DNA from: Pseudomonas fluorescens NCIMB 11764
GTDB lineage: Bacteria > Pseudomonadota > Gammaproteobacteria > Pseudomonadales > Pseudomonadaceae
Direction of reading: 5' to 3'
Length of the DNA stretch: 64,000 nucleotides
Assembly (NCBI RefSeq): GCF_000293885.2
Contig: NZ_CP010945.1
Location: 2,438,001-2,502,000, forward strand
The position numbers and the translations under genes were made by a program. Position 1 is the first letter of the stretch; each line of letters starts with the position of its first letter. Shown one piece after another: positions 38,301 to 45,816 of this stretch. The notes under the pieces were generated by a model that was given only the letters and a program-made list of their open reading frames with translations, was not told where the DNA came from and did not search any database.

Positions 38301-38396
38301 ATCATGGGGGGGCTGATTGTGGCGACGGCGTTGACGCTGCTGTTTTTGCCGGCGCTGTATGCGGCTTGGTTCCGCATCAAGAAAGAACCGGTTTGA
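35331..38396 (+). CDS. mexK: RND efflux transporter MexK
   Basis: A 1021-residue inner-membrane proton/drug antiporter with the RND layout: TM1 at about residues 13-30, a large periplasmic loop, a TM2-TM6 bundle around 330-540 with the proton-relay Asp pair in LLVDDAIIAVEMM (about 402), a second periplasmic loop, and TM8-12 ending near 1015. It has no outer-membrane factor gene next to it, so like MexJK it presumably borrows an OprM- or OpmH-type channel. Confidence 0.92.
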   Translation: MGFNLSEWALRNRQIVLFLMLLLAVVGALSYTKLGQSEDPPFTFKAMVIRTNWPGATAEEVSRQVSERIEKKLMETGEYERIVSFSRPGESQVTFVARDSMHSVQIPDLWYQVRKKISDIRHTLPPGIQGPFFNDEFGTTFGNIYALTGDGFDYAVLKDYADRIQIQLQRVKDVGKVDLLGLQDEKIWIELSNVKLATLGLPLAAVQQALEEQNAMSTAGFFETTSERLQLRVSGNFQTVEEIKNFPIRVGDRTFRISDVADVHRGFNDPPAPRMRFMAEDAIGLAVAMKDGGDILVLGKALEIEFARIQKNLPAGMQLRKVSDQPAAVKTGVGEFVQVLVEALAIVLLVSFFSLGVRTGMVVALAIPLVLAMTFACMYYLGIGLHKISLGALVLALGLLVDDAIIAVEMMAIKMEQGFDRIKAASYAWTSTAFPMLTGTLITAAGFLPIATAQSGTGEYTRSIFQVVTIALLASWIAAVVFVPYLGEKLLPDLAKIHAAKHGAGQPDPYATPFYERVRRLVEWCVRWRKTVIALTVLLFIASIVLFRFVPQQFFPASGRLELMVDLKLAEGASLSNTADQVKRLEGLLKDHAGIDNYVAYVGTGSPRFYLPLDQQLPAASFAQFVVLAKTIEDRETLRTWLIETLNEQFPALRSRVTRLENGPPVGYPVQFRVTGEHIEDVRALARKVAAKVRENPHVANVHLDWEEPSKVVYLNVDQDRARALGVSTANLSKFLQSSLTGSSVSQYREDNELIEILLRGTLHERTELSLLPSLAVPTDNGRSVALSQIATLEYGFEEGIIWHRNRLPNVTIRADIYGREQPATLVQQIMPTLDPIRAELPDGYLLEVGGTVEDSARGQNSVKAGVPLFIVVVLTLLMLQLRSFSRTVMVFLTAPLGLIGVTLFLMVFRQPFGFVAMLGTIALSGMIMRNSVILVDQIEQDIAAGLKPWQAIIEATVRRFRPIVLTALAAVLAMIPLSRSVFFGPMAVAIMGGLIVATALTLLFLPALYAAWFRIKKEPV

Positions 38397-38764
38397 GGTC
38401 TTGGCGGCCTTTGGGCCGACCAGGCTTTTGTTGGCTGGGTACATATCCTTTTTTGCGGTAACGGCTGCTGGCGGTTTCGCCCTTACGGCGAGTCCCTTTT
38501 GGCAAACGCCCCAAAAGGAACCAAAAGGTCTCGCCCCGAGCGTCCGGCCCCTCGCTAAGGCTCGGCGTTCCTTCGCTCCGGCATTCATCCGGGGGCATCG
38601 CCCTCCGGTTGGCTTCGCTGGCACCTACATGCGATGAGTTCGACTGCGTCGAACGGCGCTGCGCGCCACTCCCCGGATGAACACCTCCACTCAGCCTCCC
38701 GAAGGGGCGGGTAGATCAAGATCAAGAGCGCAAGGCGAGCTAACGCTCGACCTCGTGGTTTGGT

Positions 38765-38775
38765 GGGGGGGGGGG
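38765..38775. repeat. 11-base poly-G tract
   Basis: Eleven consecutive G residues occur in the spacer between mexK and the DUF4197 gene, close to a REP. It is long enough to be prone to slippage in replication or to sequencing error. Confidence 0.9.
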
Positions 38776-38854
38776 CATCTGCTTGTGTAGGCGTCGGGCT
38801 TGGTCGCGATGGCGGGCTGACAGTCGACTTGTTCTCTCGGATATACGCTGATCT

Positions 38855-38944
38855 TGTGGCGCGGGCTTGGTTGCGATGGCGGTGTGTCAGTAGATATCAA
38901 ATTCGACTGACACACCGCTTTCGCGAGCAGGCTAGGCCCCACAG
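38855..38944. repeat. REP inverted pair, family B (diverged)
   Basis: TTGTGGCGCGGGCTTGGTTGCGATGGC pairs, imperfectly, with CGCTTTCGCGAGCAGGCTAGGCCCCACA. A further decayed half lies at about 38784-38820. Confidence 0.65.
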
Positions 38945-38959
38945 GATCGGCGTTGAGGC

Positions 38960-39649
38960 TTAGAGGGTGCCAAACACCTTCTTCGCCAGACTGGTCGCTG
39001 CCGCTGCAGGATTCTGGCGAATGGTTTCTTCCTGTTTGCCGATCATTTCGAACAAGCCGTTCAGTGCCTGTTCGGTGACGTAGCTTTCAATGTTGGCATT
39101 TTTTGTATCGATCACGCCCATGGTCGCGGCTTGGCCGGCGAACGAGTTGTACTGCTTGGCCAGGCCGACCTGGTCGGTGGCTTGCTTGACGATCGGCAGG
39201 AACTTGGCGCGGATTTGTTCGCGGCTGGTTTTGTTCAGGTATTGGGTGGCCGAATCGTTGCCGCCGCTGAGGATGCCCTTGGCGTCTTCAACGGACATTT
39301 TCTTCACGGCGTCCACGAGGATCGGCTGGGCCTGGGTCACGGCGGTTTCTGCCGCTTTGTTCATGCTGGTTTCCAGTTGATCAACCTGGTCGCCCATGCC
39401 GAACTGCTTCATCTTGCTGGCGACCTTGCCCAGTTTGCCTGGCAGTTCGATTTTCACGTCGGGGTTGTTGCTGAACCCGCCCGGTGTACCGAGTTGTTTG
39501 ACGGCCAGTTGCGCGCCTTGGGTCAGGGCGTCCTTGAGGCCACCGGTGGCGTCTTTTTGCGACAGGTCACTGAGCGATAGCGCCATGGCGCTGGCGGAAA
39601 TCATCAAGCCTGCGCAGAGGCCGGCGAAGCGAAGGGTAGGGCGGAACAT
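38960..39649 (-). CDS. DUF4197 family exported protein
   Basis: A 229-residue protein with a cleavable Sec signal peptide (FAGLCAGLMISASAMA then LSLSDLSQ, about residue 24). The mature protein is all-helical, with SLSDLSQKDATGGLKDALTQ and a C-terminal NPAAAATSLAKKVFGTL, the DUF4197 pattern. ATG 39649 has an AGGAAG site. It is likely periplasmic; function unknown. It is followed by REP-rich spacer. Confidence 0.85.
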   Translation of the reverse strand: MFRPTLRFAGLCAGLMISASAMALSLSDLSQKDATGGLKDALTQGAQLAVKQLGTPGGFSNNPDVKIELPGKLGKVASKMKQFGMGDQVDQLETSMNKAAETAVTQAQPILVDAVKKMSVEDAKGILSGGNDSATQYLNKTSREQIRAKFLPIVKQATDQVGLAKQYNSFAGQAATMGVIDTKNANIESYVTEQALNGLFEMIGKQEETIRQNPAAAATSLAKKVFGTL

Positions 39650-39688
39650 GGCGGCTTCCTTGTTCGGAAAAATTGAGCAAAAAGACAT

Positions 39689-40087
39689 TTAGCGGACAGC
39701 GTCGACGCGGATTTTCAGTGGCTGCGGATCGCTGCCATCCAGTTGCACGGCATGGTGTTCGGTGGTGATGAATACCAGTTTGCCATCCACTTCGATGCGC
39801 GCGCTGACGGAATATCGATGTCCGGGTTTGACCTGAGCCGGATCGTAACTCAGATGGAATGGCAGTGGCACCTGACCTTTGACGGGGCCCATCTGTTCGT
39901 CGAGCACCACGGCGGGGGCGTCGGCCAGAGACACGTCCTGCAAGCTGACGCTCAGGATGGCGGTCGGCGGCAGGGCGATGCGTTGCAGGTAGAAGACTTC
40001 GCCATCGAGGCTGGTTTTGGCGGCGGGCTGCATCGAATGACAGGCTCCGAGCAAAGCGGAGATGGCCAATAGAGAGAGTTTTTTCAT
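39689..40087 (-). CDS. YbaY-like lipoprotein
   Basis: A 132-residue lipoprotein: signal peptide MKKLSLLAISALLGAC gives Cys16. The mature domain has the YbaY pattern (EVFYLQRIALPPTAILSVSL, DEQMGPVKGQVPLPFHLSYD and GHRYSVSARIEVDGKLVF), a small beta-sandwich of unknown function. ATG 40087 follows GGAAA. It is 40 bp upstream of the DUF4197 gene in the same orientation, and may share its transcript. Confidence 0.85.
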   Translation of the reverse strand: MKKLSLLAISALLGACHSMQPAAKTSLDGEVFYLQRIALPPTAILSVSLQDVSLADAPAVVLDEQMGPVKGQVPLPFHLSYDPAQVKPGHRYSVSARIEVDGKLVFITTEHHAVQLDGSDPQPLKIRVDAVR

Positions 40088-40105
40088 GTGATATTTCCAA
40101 TCTGA

Positions 40106-40129
40106 TGTGGGAGCAAGCCCGCTCCCACA
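40106..40129. repeat. Single family B-like REP palindrome
   Basis: TGTGGGAGC and GCTCCCACA are the arms of a 24-base palindrome, lying between plsB and the YbaY-like gene, both on the minus strand. Confidence 0.75.
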
Positions 40130-40139
40130 GATTTTTGCG

Positions 40140-42641
40140 TCAAGTCTCGGGCTGGGTGGTGACCAGATCCGCGGCATCTTCACTACGATGCAATGCCACC
40201 TGACGAATCGATAAACGAATTTCTGCCGGCAACACCCGTTTGGCCGCGCCTTCGGCCAGTTCGCCGAGCAGTTCGTGGTAGCTCAACTTGCCGGCTTCGT
40301 CACGTTTGAGCACGTCCAGGTCAAGCAGGGTCTGGATGAAGTGGCGGAACAGGCTCTTGTCGAAGAACTCCGGGGCATTCAGCCCGTGCAGGATTGACAG
40401 GCGCTGGGCCATCACCGTGCACAGGTCCTCCAGTTCTTCGGCGCTGATGCTGTTCTGGCCACTGTTGAGCAGCAGGGAAACGGTCATGTAGAAGCGTTGC
40501 AGCGTCTGGGCGATGCTCTTCGACAGCAAGGTCAGCAACACGAAATGCCGCGAACTCGGCGCCGGGCGCAGGTAAACGTCATTTTCAAAACGCAGCAGGC
40601 CCTGCTCGACGAACGCTTCGAGCCATTGATCGATCACGGCATCCAGTTCGTCCAGCGACCAGCGAATGAACAGCTCCGATTGCAGGTACGGATACAGCGC
40701 GCGGGTGTAGCGCAGGATCTGCTCACGGCTCATGCGCGAAGCGCTCTGGAAGAAGCTCGCCAGCAGCGCCGGCAACGCGAAAATGTGCAGCACGTTGTTG
40801 CGGTAATAGGTCATCAGGACGGCATTCTGCTCGTCCAGGTACAGAATCTTGCCCAGTGCATCACTTTGTTCGGACAGCAGATCCATGTCTTTCACATGCT
40901 CGATCAGTGCGCGACCGTCACCCTCCGGCAGCGTGGTGTGCGGCGAGTACGGCACCTTGCGCAACAGCGCCAGATACAGATCCAGCACCCGTGCCATGGC
41001 CCGATCATCCAGTGCCAGACGGCTGGTGGACAGCAATGCCAACGCCACGAGATTGACCGGGTTGATCGCTGCCGCTTCGTTCAGGTGTTGCGCGACTTTT
41101 TCGCCGAGGCGGTTGGTGGTTTCGTTGAGCCACGCCGGTTTGAACTGCGGGCCGAGTTCCTGTTGGCGCCAGTTTGGCTGCTCGCTGTCGAGGAATTCTG
41201 CCAGTTTGATCGGCTCGCCGAAGTTCACCGCCACCTGGCCGAAGCGCTGTTTGAGCGCGCCAATGACTTTGAAGATGTCGAAGATCGATTCTTTCTTTTT
41301 GCTCGCACCGCGCAGTTCGCCGAGGTAGGTCCGGCCTTCCAGCACGCGTTCGTAGCCGATGTACACGGGGATGAAGACGATCGGCATGCGCGACGAGCGC
41401 AGGAAGCTGCGCAGGGTGATCGCGAGCATCCCGGTTTTCGGTTGCAGCATGCGCCCGGTGCGCGAACGGCCGCCCTCGACGAAGTACTCGACCGGAAAGC
41501 CTTTGGTGAACAGGGTGTGCAGGTATTCGTTGAACACCGAGGTGTACAGCGGGTTGCCCTTGAACGTGCGACGCATGAAGAACGCACCGCCACGACGCAA
41601 CAGGCTGCCGATCACCGGCATGTTGAGGTTGATCCCGGCGGCGATGTGCGGCGGGGTCAGGCCGTTGCGGAACAGCAAGTAGGACAGCAGCAAGTAGTCG
41701 ATATGGCTGCGGTGGCACGGCACGTAGATCACTTCGTGACCTTGGGCGACCTTCTGCACGCCTTCGATGTGGTTGACCTTGATCCCGTCGTAGATCTTGT
41801 TCCAGAACCAGCTCAGCACCACTTCCAGAAATCGGATCGCGGTGTAGGTGTAGTCCGAGGCGATCTCGTTGCCGTAGCGCAGGGCCTGGGCCTTGGCTTT
41901 CTCCGGGGAGATGTTTTCCCGCTCGGCTTCGTCGAGAATCGCTTGCTTGACCAGCGGCTGATTCAGCAGGCCCTTGACCAGATTGCGCCGGTGGGAAATG
42001 TCCGGGCCGATGACGGCGGCTTTGAGGTTGCGGAAGTGCACCCGCAGAATCCGCTGGGCCATGCGTACGGTACGCTCGTGACCTTTGTTGTGATCGATCA
42101 GTTCGCGCAGGTGGATCGGCGCGGAGAACTGCACGCGGGTCTTGCGTCCGAGCACGATGATGCTCAGCAAGCGGCGCAGACGTCCGGTAACGGCCCAACT
42201 GTCGGCGAACAACAGTTTCCACGGACTCGATTCGCTGTCCGGCGATTGCCCCCAGAACACGCTGACCGGGATGATCTGCGCGTCTTCGGCGGCATTCTGG
42301 CTCAGGGCGCTGACCAGGCGGGTCAGGGTCGGCGGCGCACCGCGCTTGTCCTGGCGACCGAGCCAGTCGGGGTCCGGTGTCAGGTAAAAGAACGCGGCGG
42401 GTTCCAGCAGATTGCCGACAGACACCGGTAACACCGGGCGAGGCAGGCCGGCCTTGCTGCATTCGGTGTCGACCACGGCGAGGTCGGTCAGCGAAGGGTT
42501 TTGCAGGACGTAGAACACCGGACGACTGCGGTCGAGGTTGAGGGTGAACGACGACTGGTTGATCGTCTCGGAGCGAACCCAGAGATAGAGCAATCGGCGC
42601 AGGGTGCCAAACACAAGACGGCGGAACGGGGAACGGGTCAT
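40140..42641 (-). CDS. plsB: Glycerol-3-phosphate acyltransferase PlsB
   Basis: An 833-residue inner-membrane enzyme that transfers acyl groups to position 1 of glycerol-3-phosphate, the first step of phospholipid synthesis. The acyltransferase motifs are clear: block [16 protein letters not shown] (HX4D, about residue 307), block [21 protein letters not shown] (about 385) and block IV-like [11 protein letters not shown] (about 413). Length fits the PlsB family (about 807-835). ATG 42641 gives the usual N-terminus and lacks a strong ribosome site. Confidence 0.95.
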   Translation of the reverse strand: MTRSPFRRLVFGTLRRLLYLWVRSETINQSSFTLNLDRSRPVFYVLQNPSLTDLAVVDTECSKAGLPRPVLPVSVGNLLEPAAFFYLTPDPDWLGRQDKRGAPPTLTRLVSALSQNAAEDAQIIPVSVFWGQSPDSESSPWKLLFADSWAVTGRLRRLLSIIVLGRKTRVQFSAPIHLRELIDHNKGHERTVRMAQRILRVHFRNLKAAVIGPDISHRRNLVKGLLNQPLVKQAILDEAERENISPEKAKAQALRYGNEIASDYTYTAIRFLEVVLSWFWNKIYDGIKVNHIEGVQKVAQGHEVIYVPCHRSHIDYLLLSYLLFRNGLTPPHIAAGINLNMPVIGSLLRRGGAFFMRRTFKGNPLYTSVFNEYLHTLFTKGFPVEYFVEGGRSRTGRMLQPKTGMLAITLRSFLRSSRMPIVFIPVYIGYERVLEGRTYLGELRGASKKKESIFDIFKVIGALKQRFGQVAVNFGEPIKLAEFLDSEQPNWRQQELGPQFKPAWLNETTNRLGEKVAQHLNEAAAINPVNLVALALLSTSRLALDDRAMARVLDLYLALLRKVPYSPHTTLPEGDGRALIEHVKDMDLLSEQSDALGKILYLDEQNAVLMTYYRNNVLHIFALPALLASFFQSASRMSREQILRYTRALYPYLQSELFIRWSLDELDAVIDQWLEAFVEQGLLRFENDVYLRPAPSSRHFVLLTLLSKSIAQTLQRFYMTVSLLLNSGQNSISAEELEDLCTVMAQRLSILHGLNAPEFFDKSLFRHFIQTLLDLDVLKRDEAGKLSYHELLGELAEGAAKRVLPAEIRLSIRQVALHRSEDAADLVTTQPET

Positions 42642-42743
42642 ACGGCATCTGCATGAGTGAATAAAACCGAGCGTTTGCTCGGGCGGCCGATAGTGTGCCG
42701 GATTCACCGAAAATCGGCAAAAAAGCGCCTAAGTAAAGTTGAG

Positions 42744-42771
42744 TTGAGAGTTTTGGCAGCTGTCATATACT
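42744..42771 (+). promoter_or_regulatory. Predicted promoter of the cold-shock gene
   Basis: TTGAGA (42744-42749) and TATACT (42766-42771) are separated by 16 bp, giving a leader of about 100 bases before the cold-shock ATG, consistent with the long leaders of csp messages. Confidence 0.6.
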
Positions 42772-42877
42772 CGGCGAGCCCGCACTGGCTAGATAGTGGC
42801 ACCTGGTCCGCGCAAGCACTGTTACCGAGGCTTTCCTGCGAAAAGCCCGATCAATAATAAAAAAGGGGTATGAACAA

Positions 42878-43087
42878 ATGGCAACACGTGAAACCGGCAA
42901 TGTGAAGTGGTTCAACGACGCCAAGGGCTACGGTTTTATTCAGCGCGCGGACGGGGTGGATGTGTTCGTGCACTACCGTGCGATTCGCGGTGAAGGCCAC
43001 CGCTCGCTGACGGAAGGTCAGCAGGTCGAGTACGCGGTAGTGACCGGCGAGAAGGGGTTGCAGGCTGAGGATGTGGTGGGGCTTTAA
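42878..43087 (+). CDS. Cold-shock-domain protein (CspA family)
   Basis: A 69-residue single-stranded nucleic-acid binding protein. RNP1 is KGYGFIQ (about residues 16-22) and RNP2 is VFVHYRAI (about 30-37), where canonical proteins have VFVHFSAI. The ATG has a GGGG site (AAAAGGGGTATGAACAA). It should act as an RNA chaperone; whether it is cold-induced is not decided by sequence, but the long leader favours regulation at the RNA level. Confidence 0.92.
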   Translation: MATRETGNVKWFNDAKGYGFIQRADGVDVFVHYRAIRGEGHRSLTEGQQVEYAVVTGEKGLQAEDVVGL

Positions 43088-43100
43088 GCCTTAAGATCAA

Positions 43101-43173
43101 AAGATCGCAACCTTCGGCAGCTCCTGCATTGAAGGATGAACACCCTGTAGGAGCTGCCGAAGGCTGCGATCTT
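43101..43173 (+). terminator. Long inverted repeat and terminator after the cold-shock gene
   Basis: Arms 43101-43128 and 43146-43173 pair almost perfectly (AAGATCGCAACCTTCGGCAG... with its complement) across an 18-base loop and end in TTTTTG. This is a separate repeat type commonly seen in fluorescent pseudomonads. It probably terminates the gene. Confidence 0.8.
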
Positions 43174-43181
43174 TTTGCTTT

Positions 43182-43559
43182 TTAAGCCGTTTTCCAGGTG
43201 ATCTCTTCTTCACCGTCGGCGCTGATGCGCATCCAGCGATCCGCTGTCTCTTCACCTTCTTCCTCGACCCAGCTGCCCGGCGCACAACGTACTTCTACGT
43301 TCAGCGCAGCAAACGCGGCGCGGGCACAGGCGATGTCGTCTTCCCACGGCGTCTGGTCGCTTTCCAGGTAAAGGCTGTTCCATTTTCCTACGGCTTTCGG
43401 CAACCAGGTCACCGGCACGTTGCCGGCCTTGCACTTGTAGGTCTGGCCTTTCTGAACCCAGTCGGTACACGGGCCCAACGCTTCACCGAGCCAGGTGGCA
43501 ACGGCCTTGTAGTCGACGTCGGCGTCTTTCAGGTAAATCTCGATATCGGGTTGGCGCAT
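43182..43559 (-). CDS. Small conserved protein of unknown function
   Basis: A 125-residue soluble protein without signal peptide (start MRQPDIEIYLKDADVDYKAV). It is acidic, Trp-rich and contains three Cys (PCTDW, KCKAG, RCAPG). ATG 43559 follows GAGGACATCC, a good ribosome site, and no earlier Met has one. It ends near the cold-shock terminator on the other strand. No family recognised. Confidence 0.75.
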   Translation of the reverse strand: MRQPDIEIYLKDADVDYKAVATWLGEALGPCTDWVQKGQTYKCKAGNVPVTWLPKAVGKWNSLYLESDQTPWEDDIACARAAFAALNVEVRCAPGSWVEEEGEETADRWMRISADGEEEITWKTA

Positions 43560-43635
43560 GGATGTCCTCACTGCGGGTCTGAAAAATCCATTCGCGGATT
43601 TAGCCGGCCTCAAGCCGTTGCTCAAGACCAAAAAA

Positions 43636-44445
43636 TTATTGAAGTACGAAGTAATCGTAACGCATCGACACGGTGACCTCGAACGGCTCGGCCTGTTCGA
43701 TGACCGCCGCCCGGCGTTCGGCGCTGGCGCGCCAGCCGTGGGGTGTCATGGCCAACAGGTTGGCGCGATCCTGACCACTTGAAAGCGTCAGTTTGAATTC
43801 CAGGGTTTCGCTGTGCTGCAAAGCCATGCCTTGCGGGACCAGCGCCAGGTGCTTGTCGTCGGTGTACTCACGCACTTCATCGTACAGCCGTTCGCGCAAT
43901 TCCATCAGATGGCCGCTGGTCGGCCCGACTTTCATCAAGCCGCCGCCGGGACTGAGCAAGCGCTTGGCTTCTTCCCAGTCCAGCGGGCTGAAGACGCTGG
44001 CGAGAAACTGACAGCTGCCAGAGGCCAGCGGCACCCGCGCCATGCTGGCGATCAACCAGGTCAGCTGCGGGTTGCGTTTGCAGGCGCGTTTGACCGCTTC
44101 CCGGGAGATGTCCAGCGCGTAACCGTCAGCGTTGGGCAAGGCCTCGGCGATTTGTGCGGTGTAGTAACCCTCCCCACAACCGATGTCGAGCCAGCGCTGC
44201 GGCGCGTATTCAGCCGCCAGTTCAGCGAGGCGCTTGACCACCGGCGCGTAGTGGCCGGCGTTCAGGAAGTCGCGTCGGGCTTCAACCATCGCCAGGTTAT
44301 CCCCAGGGTCGCGGCTGTTTTTGTGCTGCACCGGCAACAGGTTCAGATAACCCTGGCGCGCACGGTCGAAACGATGCCCGGCGGGGCAGGCCACACCATT
44401 GTCCACCGCGTTCAACGGTTCGTTGCAGATCGGGCAGGCGAGCAT
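43636..44445 (-). CDS. rlmA: 23S rRNA m1G methyltransferase RlmA
   Basis: A 269-residue methyltransferase of the RrmA/RlmA family. An N-terminal zinc finger (CPICNEPL at residues 4-11 and CPAGHRFD at about 20-27) is followed by a SAM-binding Rossmann domain (WLDIGCGEGYYTAQIAEALP, about residues 90-110). RlmA makes m1G745 of 23S rRNA in E. coli. Its start overlaps the dapE stop (TGATG), so it is translationally coupled to dapE, the same order as in P. aeruginosa. Confidence 0.92.
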   Translation of the reverse strand: MLACPICNEPLNAVDNGVACPAGHRFDRARQGYLNLLPVQHKNSRDPGDNLAMVEARRDFLNAGHYAPVVKRLAELAAEYAPQRWLDIGCGEGYYTAQIAEALPNADGYALDISREAVKRACKRNPQLTWLIASMARVPLASGSCQFLASVFSPLDWEEAKRLLSPGGGLMKVGPTSGHLMELRERLYDEVREYTDDKHLALVPQGMALQHSETLEFKLTLSSGQDRANLLAMTPHGWRASAERRAAVIEQAEPFEVTVSMRYDYFVLQ

Positions 44446-45596
44446 CAGGCGAGCAACTTGATCAGGGTCTGGTAGTAGATTTCGGTCAGCACGTCGAGAT
44501 CAGCGGCCAGCACACGCTCGTTGACCTGGTGGATCGTCGCGTTGACCGGGCCCAGTTCAACCACTTGTGTACCCATGGTCGCGATGAAGCGGCCGTCGGA
44601 GGTGCCACCGCTGGTGGACGCCTTGGTGTCGCGACCGGTGACGTCCTTGATGCTTGATGCCACGGCATCCAGCAACGCGCCTGGTTCGGTGAGGAACGGC
44701 AGGCCGGACAGCGCCCAGTCGATGTGCCAGTCCAGGCCATGCCTGTCGAGGATGTCGGCGACGCGCTTTTGCAGACCTTCGACGGTGGATTCGGTGGAGA
44801 AGCGGAAGTTGAACACCGCCACCAGATCACCCGGGATCACGTTGGTCGCGCCCGTGCCGGAATTCACATTGGAAATCTGGAAACTGGTCGGCGGGAAGAA
44901 ATCGTTGCCGTGGTCCCAGTGTTCCGCGGCCAGTTCGGCCAGCGCCGGGGCGGCGAGGTGGATCGGGTTCTTGGCCAGGTGTGGATAAGCGACGTGACCC
45001 TGCACACCGCGCACGGTCAGTTTGGCGCCAAGGGAACCGCGACGGCCGTTCTTGACCACGTCACCCACCAGCGTGGTGCTCGACGGTTCACCGACGATGC
45101 ACCAGTCCAGACGCTCCTTGCGAGCGGCGAGGCGCTCGACGACCGCCTTGGTGCCGTGATGCGCCGGGCCTTCTTCGTCGCTGGTGATCAGGAACGCGAC
45201 CTTGCCCTTGTGATCCGGGTAGTCGGCGACGAAGCGCTCGGCGGCCACGGTCATGGACGCGAGGCTGCCTTTCATGTCCGCCGCGCCACGGCCGCAGAGC
45301 ATGCCGTGTTCGTCGATCAGCGCGTTGAACGGATCGATCTGCCAGGCCGTTACCGGGCCGGTCGGGACCACGTCGGTGTGACCGGCGAAACACAGCACTG
45401 GGCCGTCGTGTTTGCCGTGGGTAGCCCAGAAGTTATCCACATCTTCGATGCGCATCGGTTCCAGGGTGAAACCGGCATCGCCCAGGCGCTGCATCATCTG
45501 CTTCTGGCAATCGGCGTCGAGCGGCGTCACGGACGGACGGCGGATCAGGTCGATGGCGAGTTGAAGGGTCGGCGAAAGGTCGGCGTGGGCCGTCAT
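44445..45596 (-). CDS. dapE: Succinyl-diaminopimelate desuccinylase
   Basis: A 383-residue M20-family zinc aminoacylase that hydrolyses N-succinyl-L,L-diaminopimelate in the lysine/peptidoglycan pathway. Zinc and catalytic motifs are [11 protein letters not shown] (His), [11 protein letters not shown] (Asp), [11 protein letters not shown] (Glu-Glu) and the late SGGTSDGRF. Length matches DapE (about 375-385). It is upstream of rlmA and downstream of a REP. Confidence 0.96.
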   Translation of the reverse strand: MTAHADLSPTLQLAIDLIRRPSVTPLDADCQKQMMQRLGDAGFTLEPMRIEDVDNFWATHGKHDGPVLCFAGHTDVVPTGPVTAWQIDPFNALIDEHGMLCGRGAADMKGSLASMTVAAERFVADYPDHKGKVAFLITSDEEGPAHHGTKAVVERLAARKERLDWCIVGEPSSTTLVGDVVKNGRRGSLGAKLTVRGVQGHVAYPHLAKNPIHLAAPALAELAAEHWDHGNDFFPPTSFQISNVNSGTGATNVIPGDLVAVFNFRFSTESTVEGLQKRVADILDRHGLDWHIDWALSGLPFLTEPGALLDAVASSIKDVTGRDTKASTSGGTSDGRFIATMGTQVVELGPVNATIHQVNERVLAADLDVLTEIYYQTLIKLLA

Positions 45597-45635
45597 GGAA
45601 AACTCCGGAGATCATGAATGTGGGCGCGGACTGAA

Positions 45636-45725
45636 TGTGGGAGCCAGCCTGTTGGCGATGGCGGTGTGGCAGTCAACATAAACGGTGATTGTTACATTGC
45701 CATCGCGAGCGGGCTCGCTCCCACA
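45636..45725. repeat. REP inverted pair, family B
   Basis: TGTGGGAGCCAGCCTGTTGGCGATGG and CATCGCGAGCGGGCTCGCTCCCACA face each other across about 40 bases, between ndvB and dapE. Confidence 0.85.
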
Positions 45726-45773
45726 GGGATGGATATCACGCCAAGCCCTGCAAAATGGCGGTTATCTTAAAGC

Positions 45774-45799
45774 AAAACGGCGGCCATTGGCCGCCGTTT
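45774..45799 (-). terminator. Terminator of the ndvB-like gene
   Basis: AAACGGCGGCCA / TGGCCGCCGTTT form a near-perfect hairpin 18 bases beyond the minus-strand ndvB stop, followed on that strand by TTTTGCTTT. Confidence 0.88.
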
Positions 45800-45816
45800 A
45801 GTGCATCTGCAAAGAT

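Larger units (their letters stand above)
38397..38959. other. 563-base gene-free block with repeat-like composition
   Basis: No convincing gene is present. The first 350 bases (about 38400-38760) are rich in short inversions (CCCTTTTGG / CCAAAAGG, GCCCTTACGGCG, CATCCGGGG / CCCCGGATG) and read like a known abundant intergenic repeat of fluorescent pseudomonads, which I recognise from memory only. An 11-G run and a REP follow. The short open frames here have no ribosome sites and odd composition. Confidence 0.6.

Noticed and set aside
38377..38637. Short coding frames on both strands after mexK
   Set aside because: No ribosome site, unusual composition, overlap with a repeat-like block and no resemblance to known proteins.
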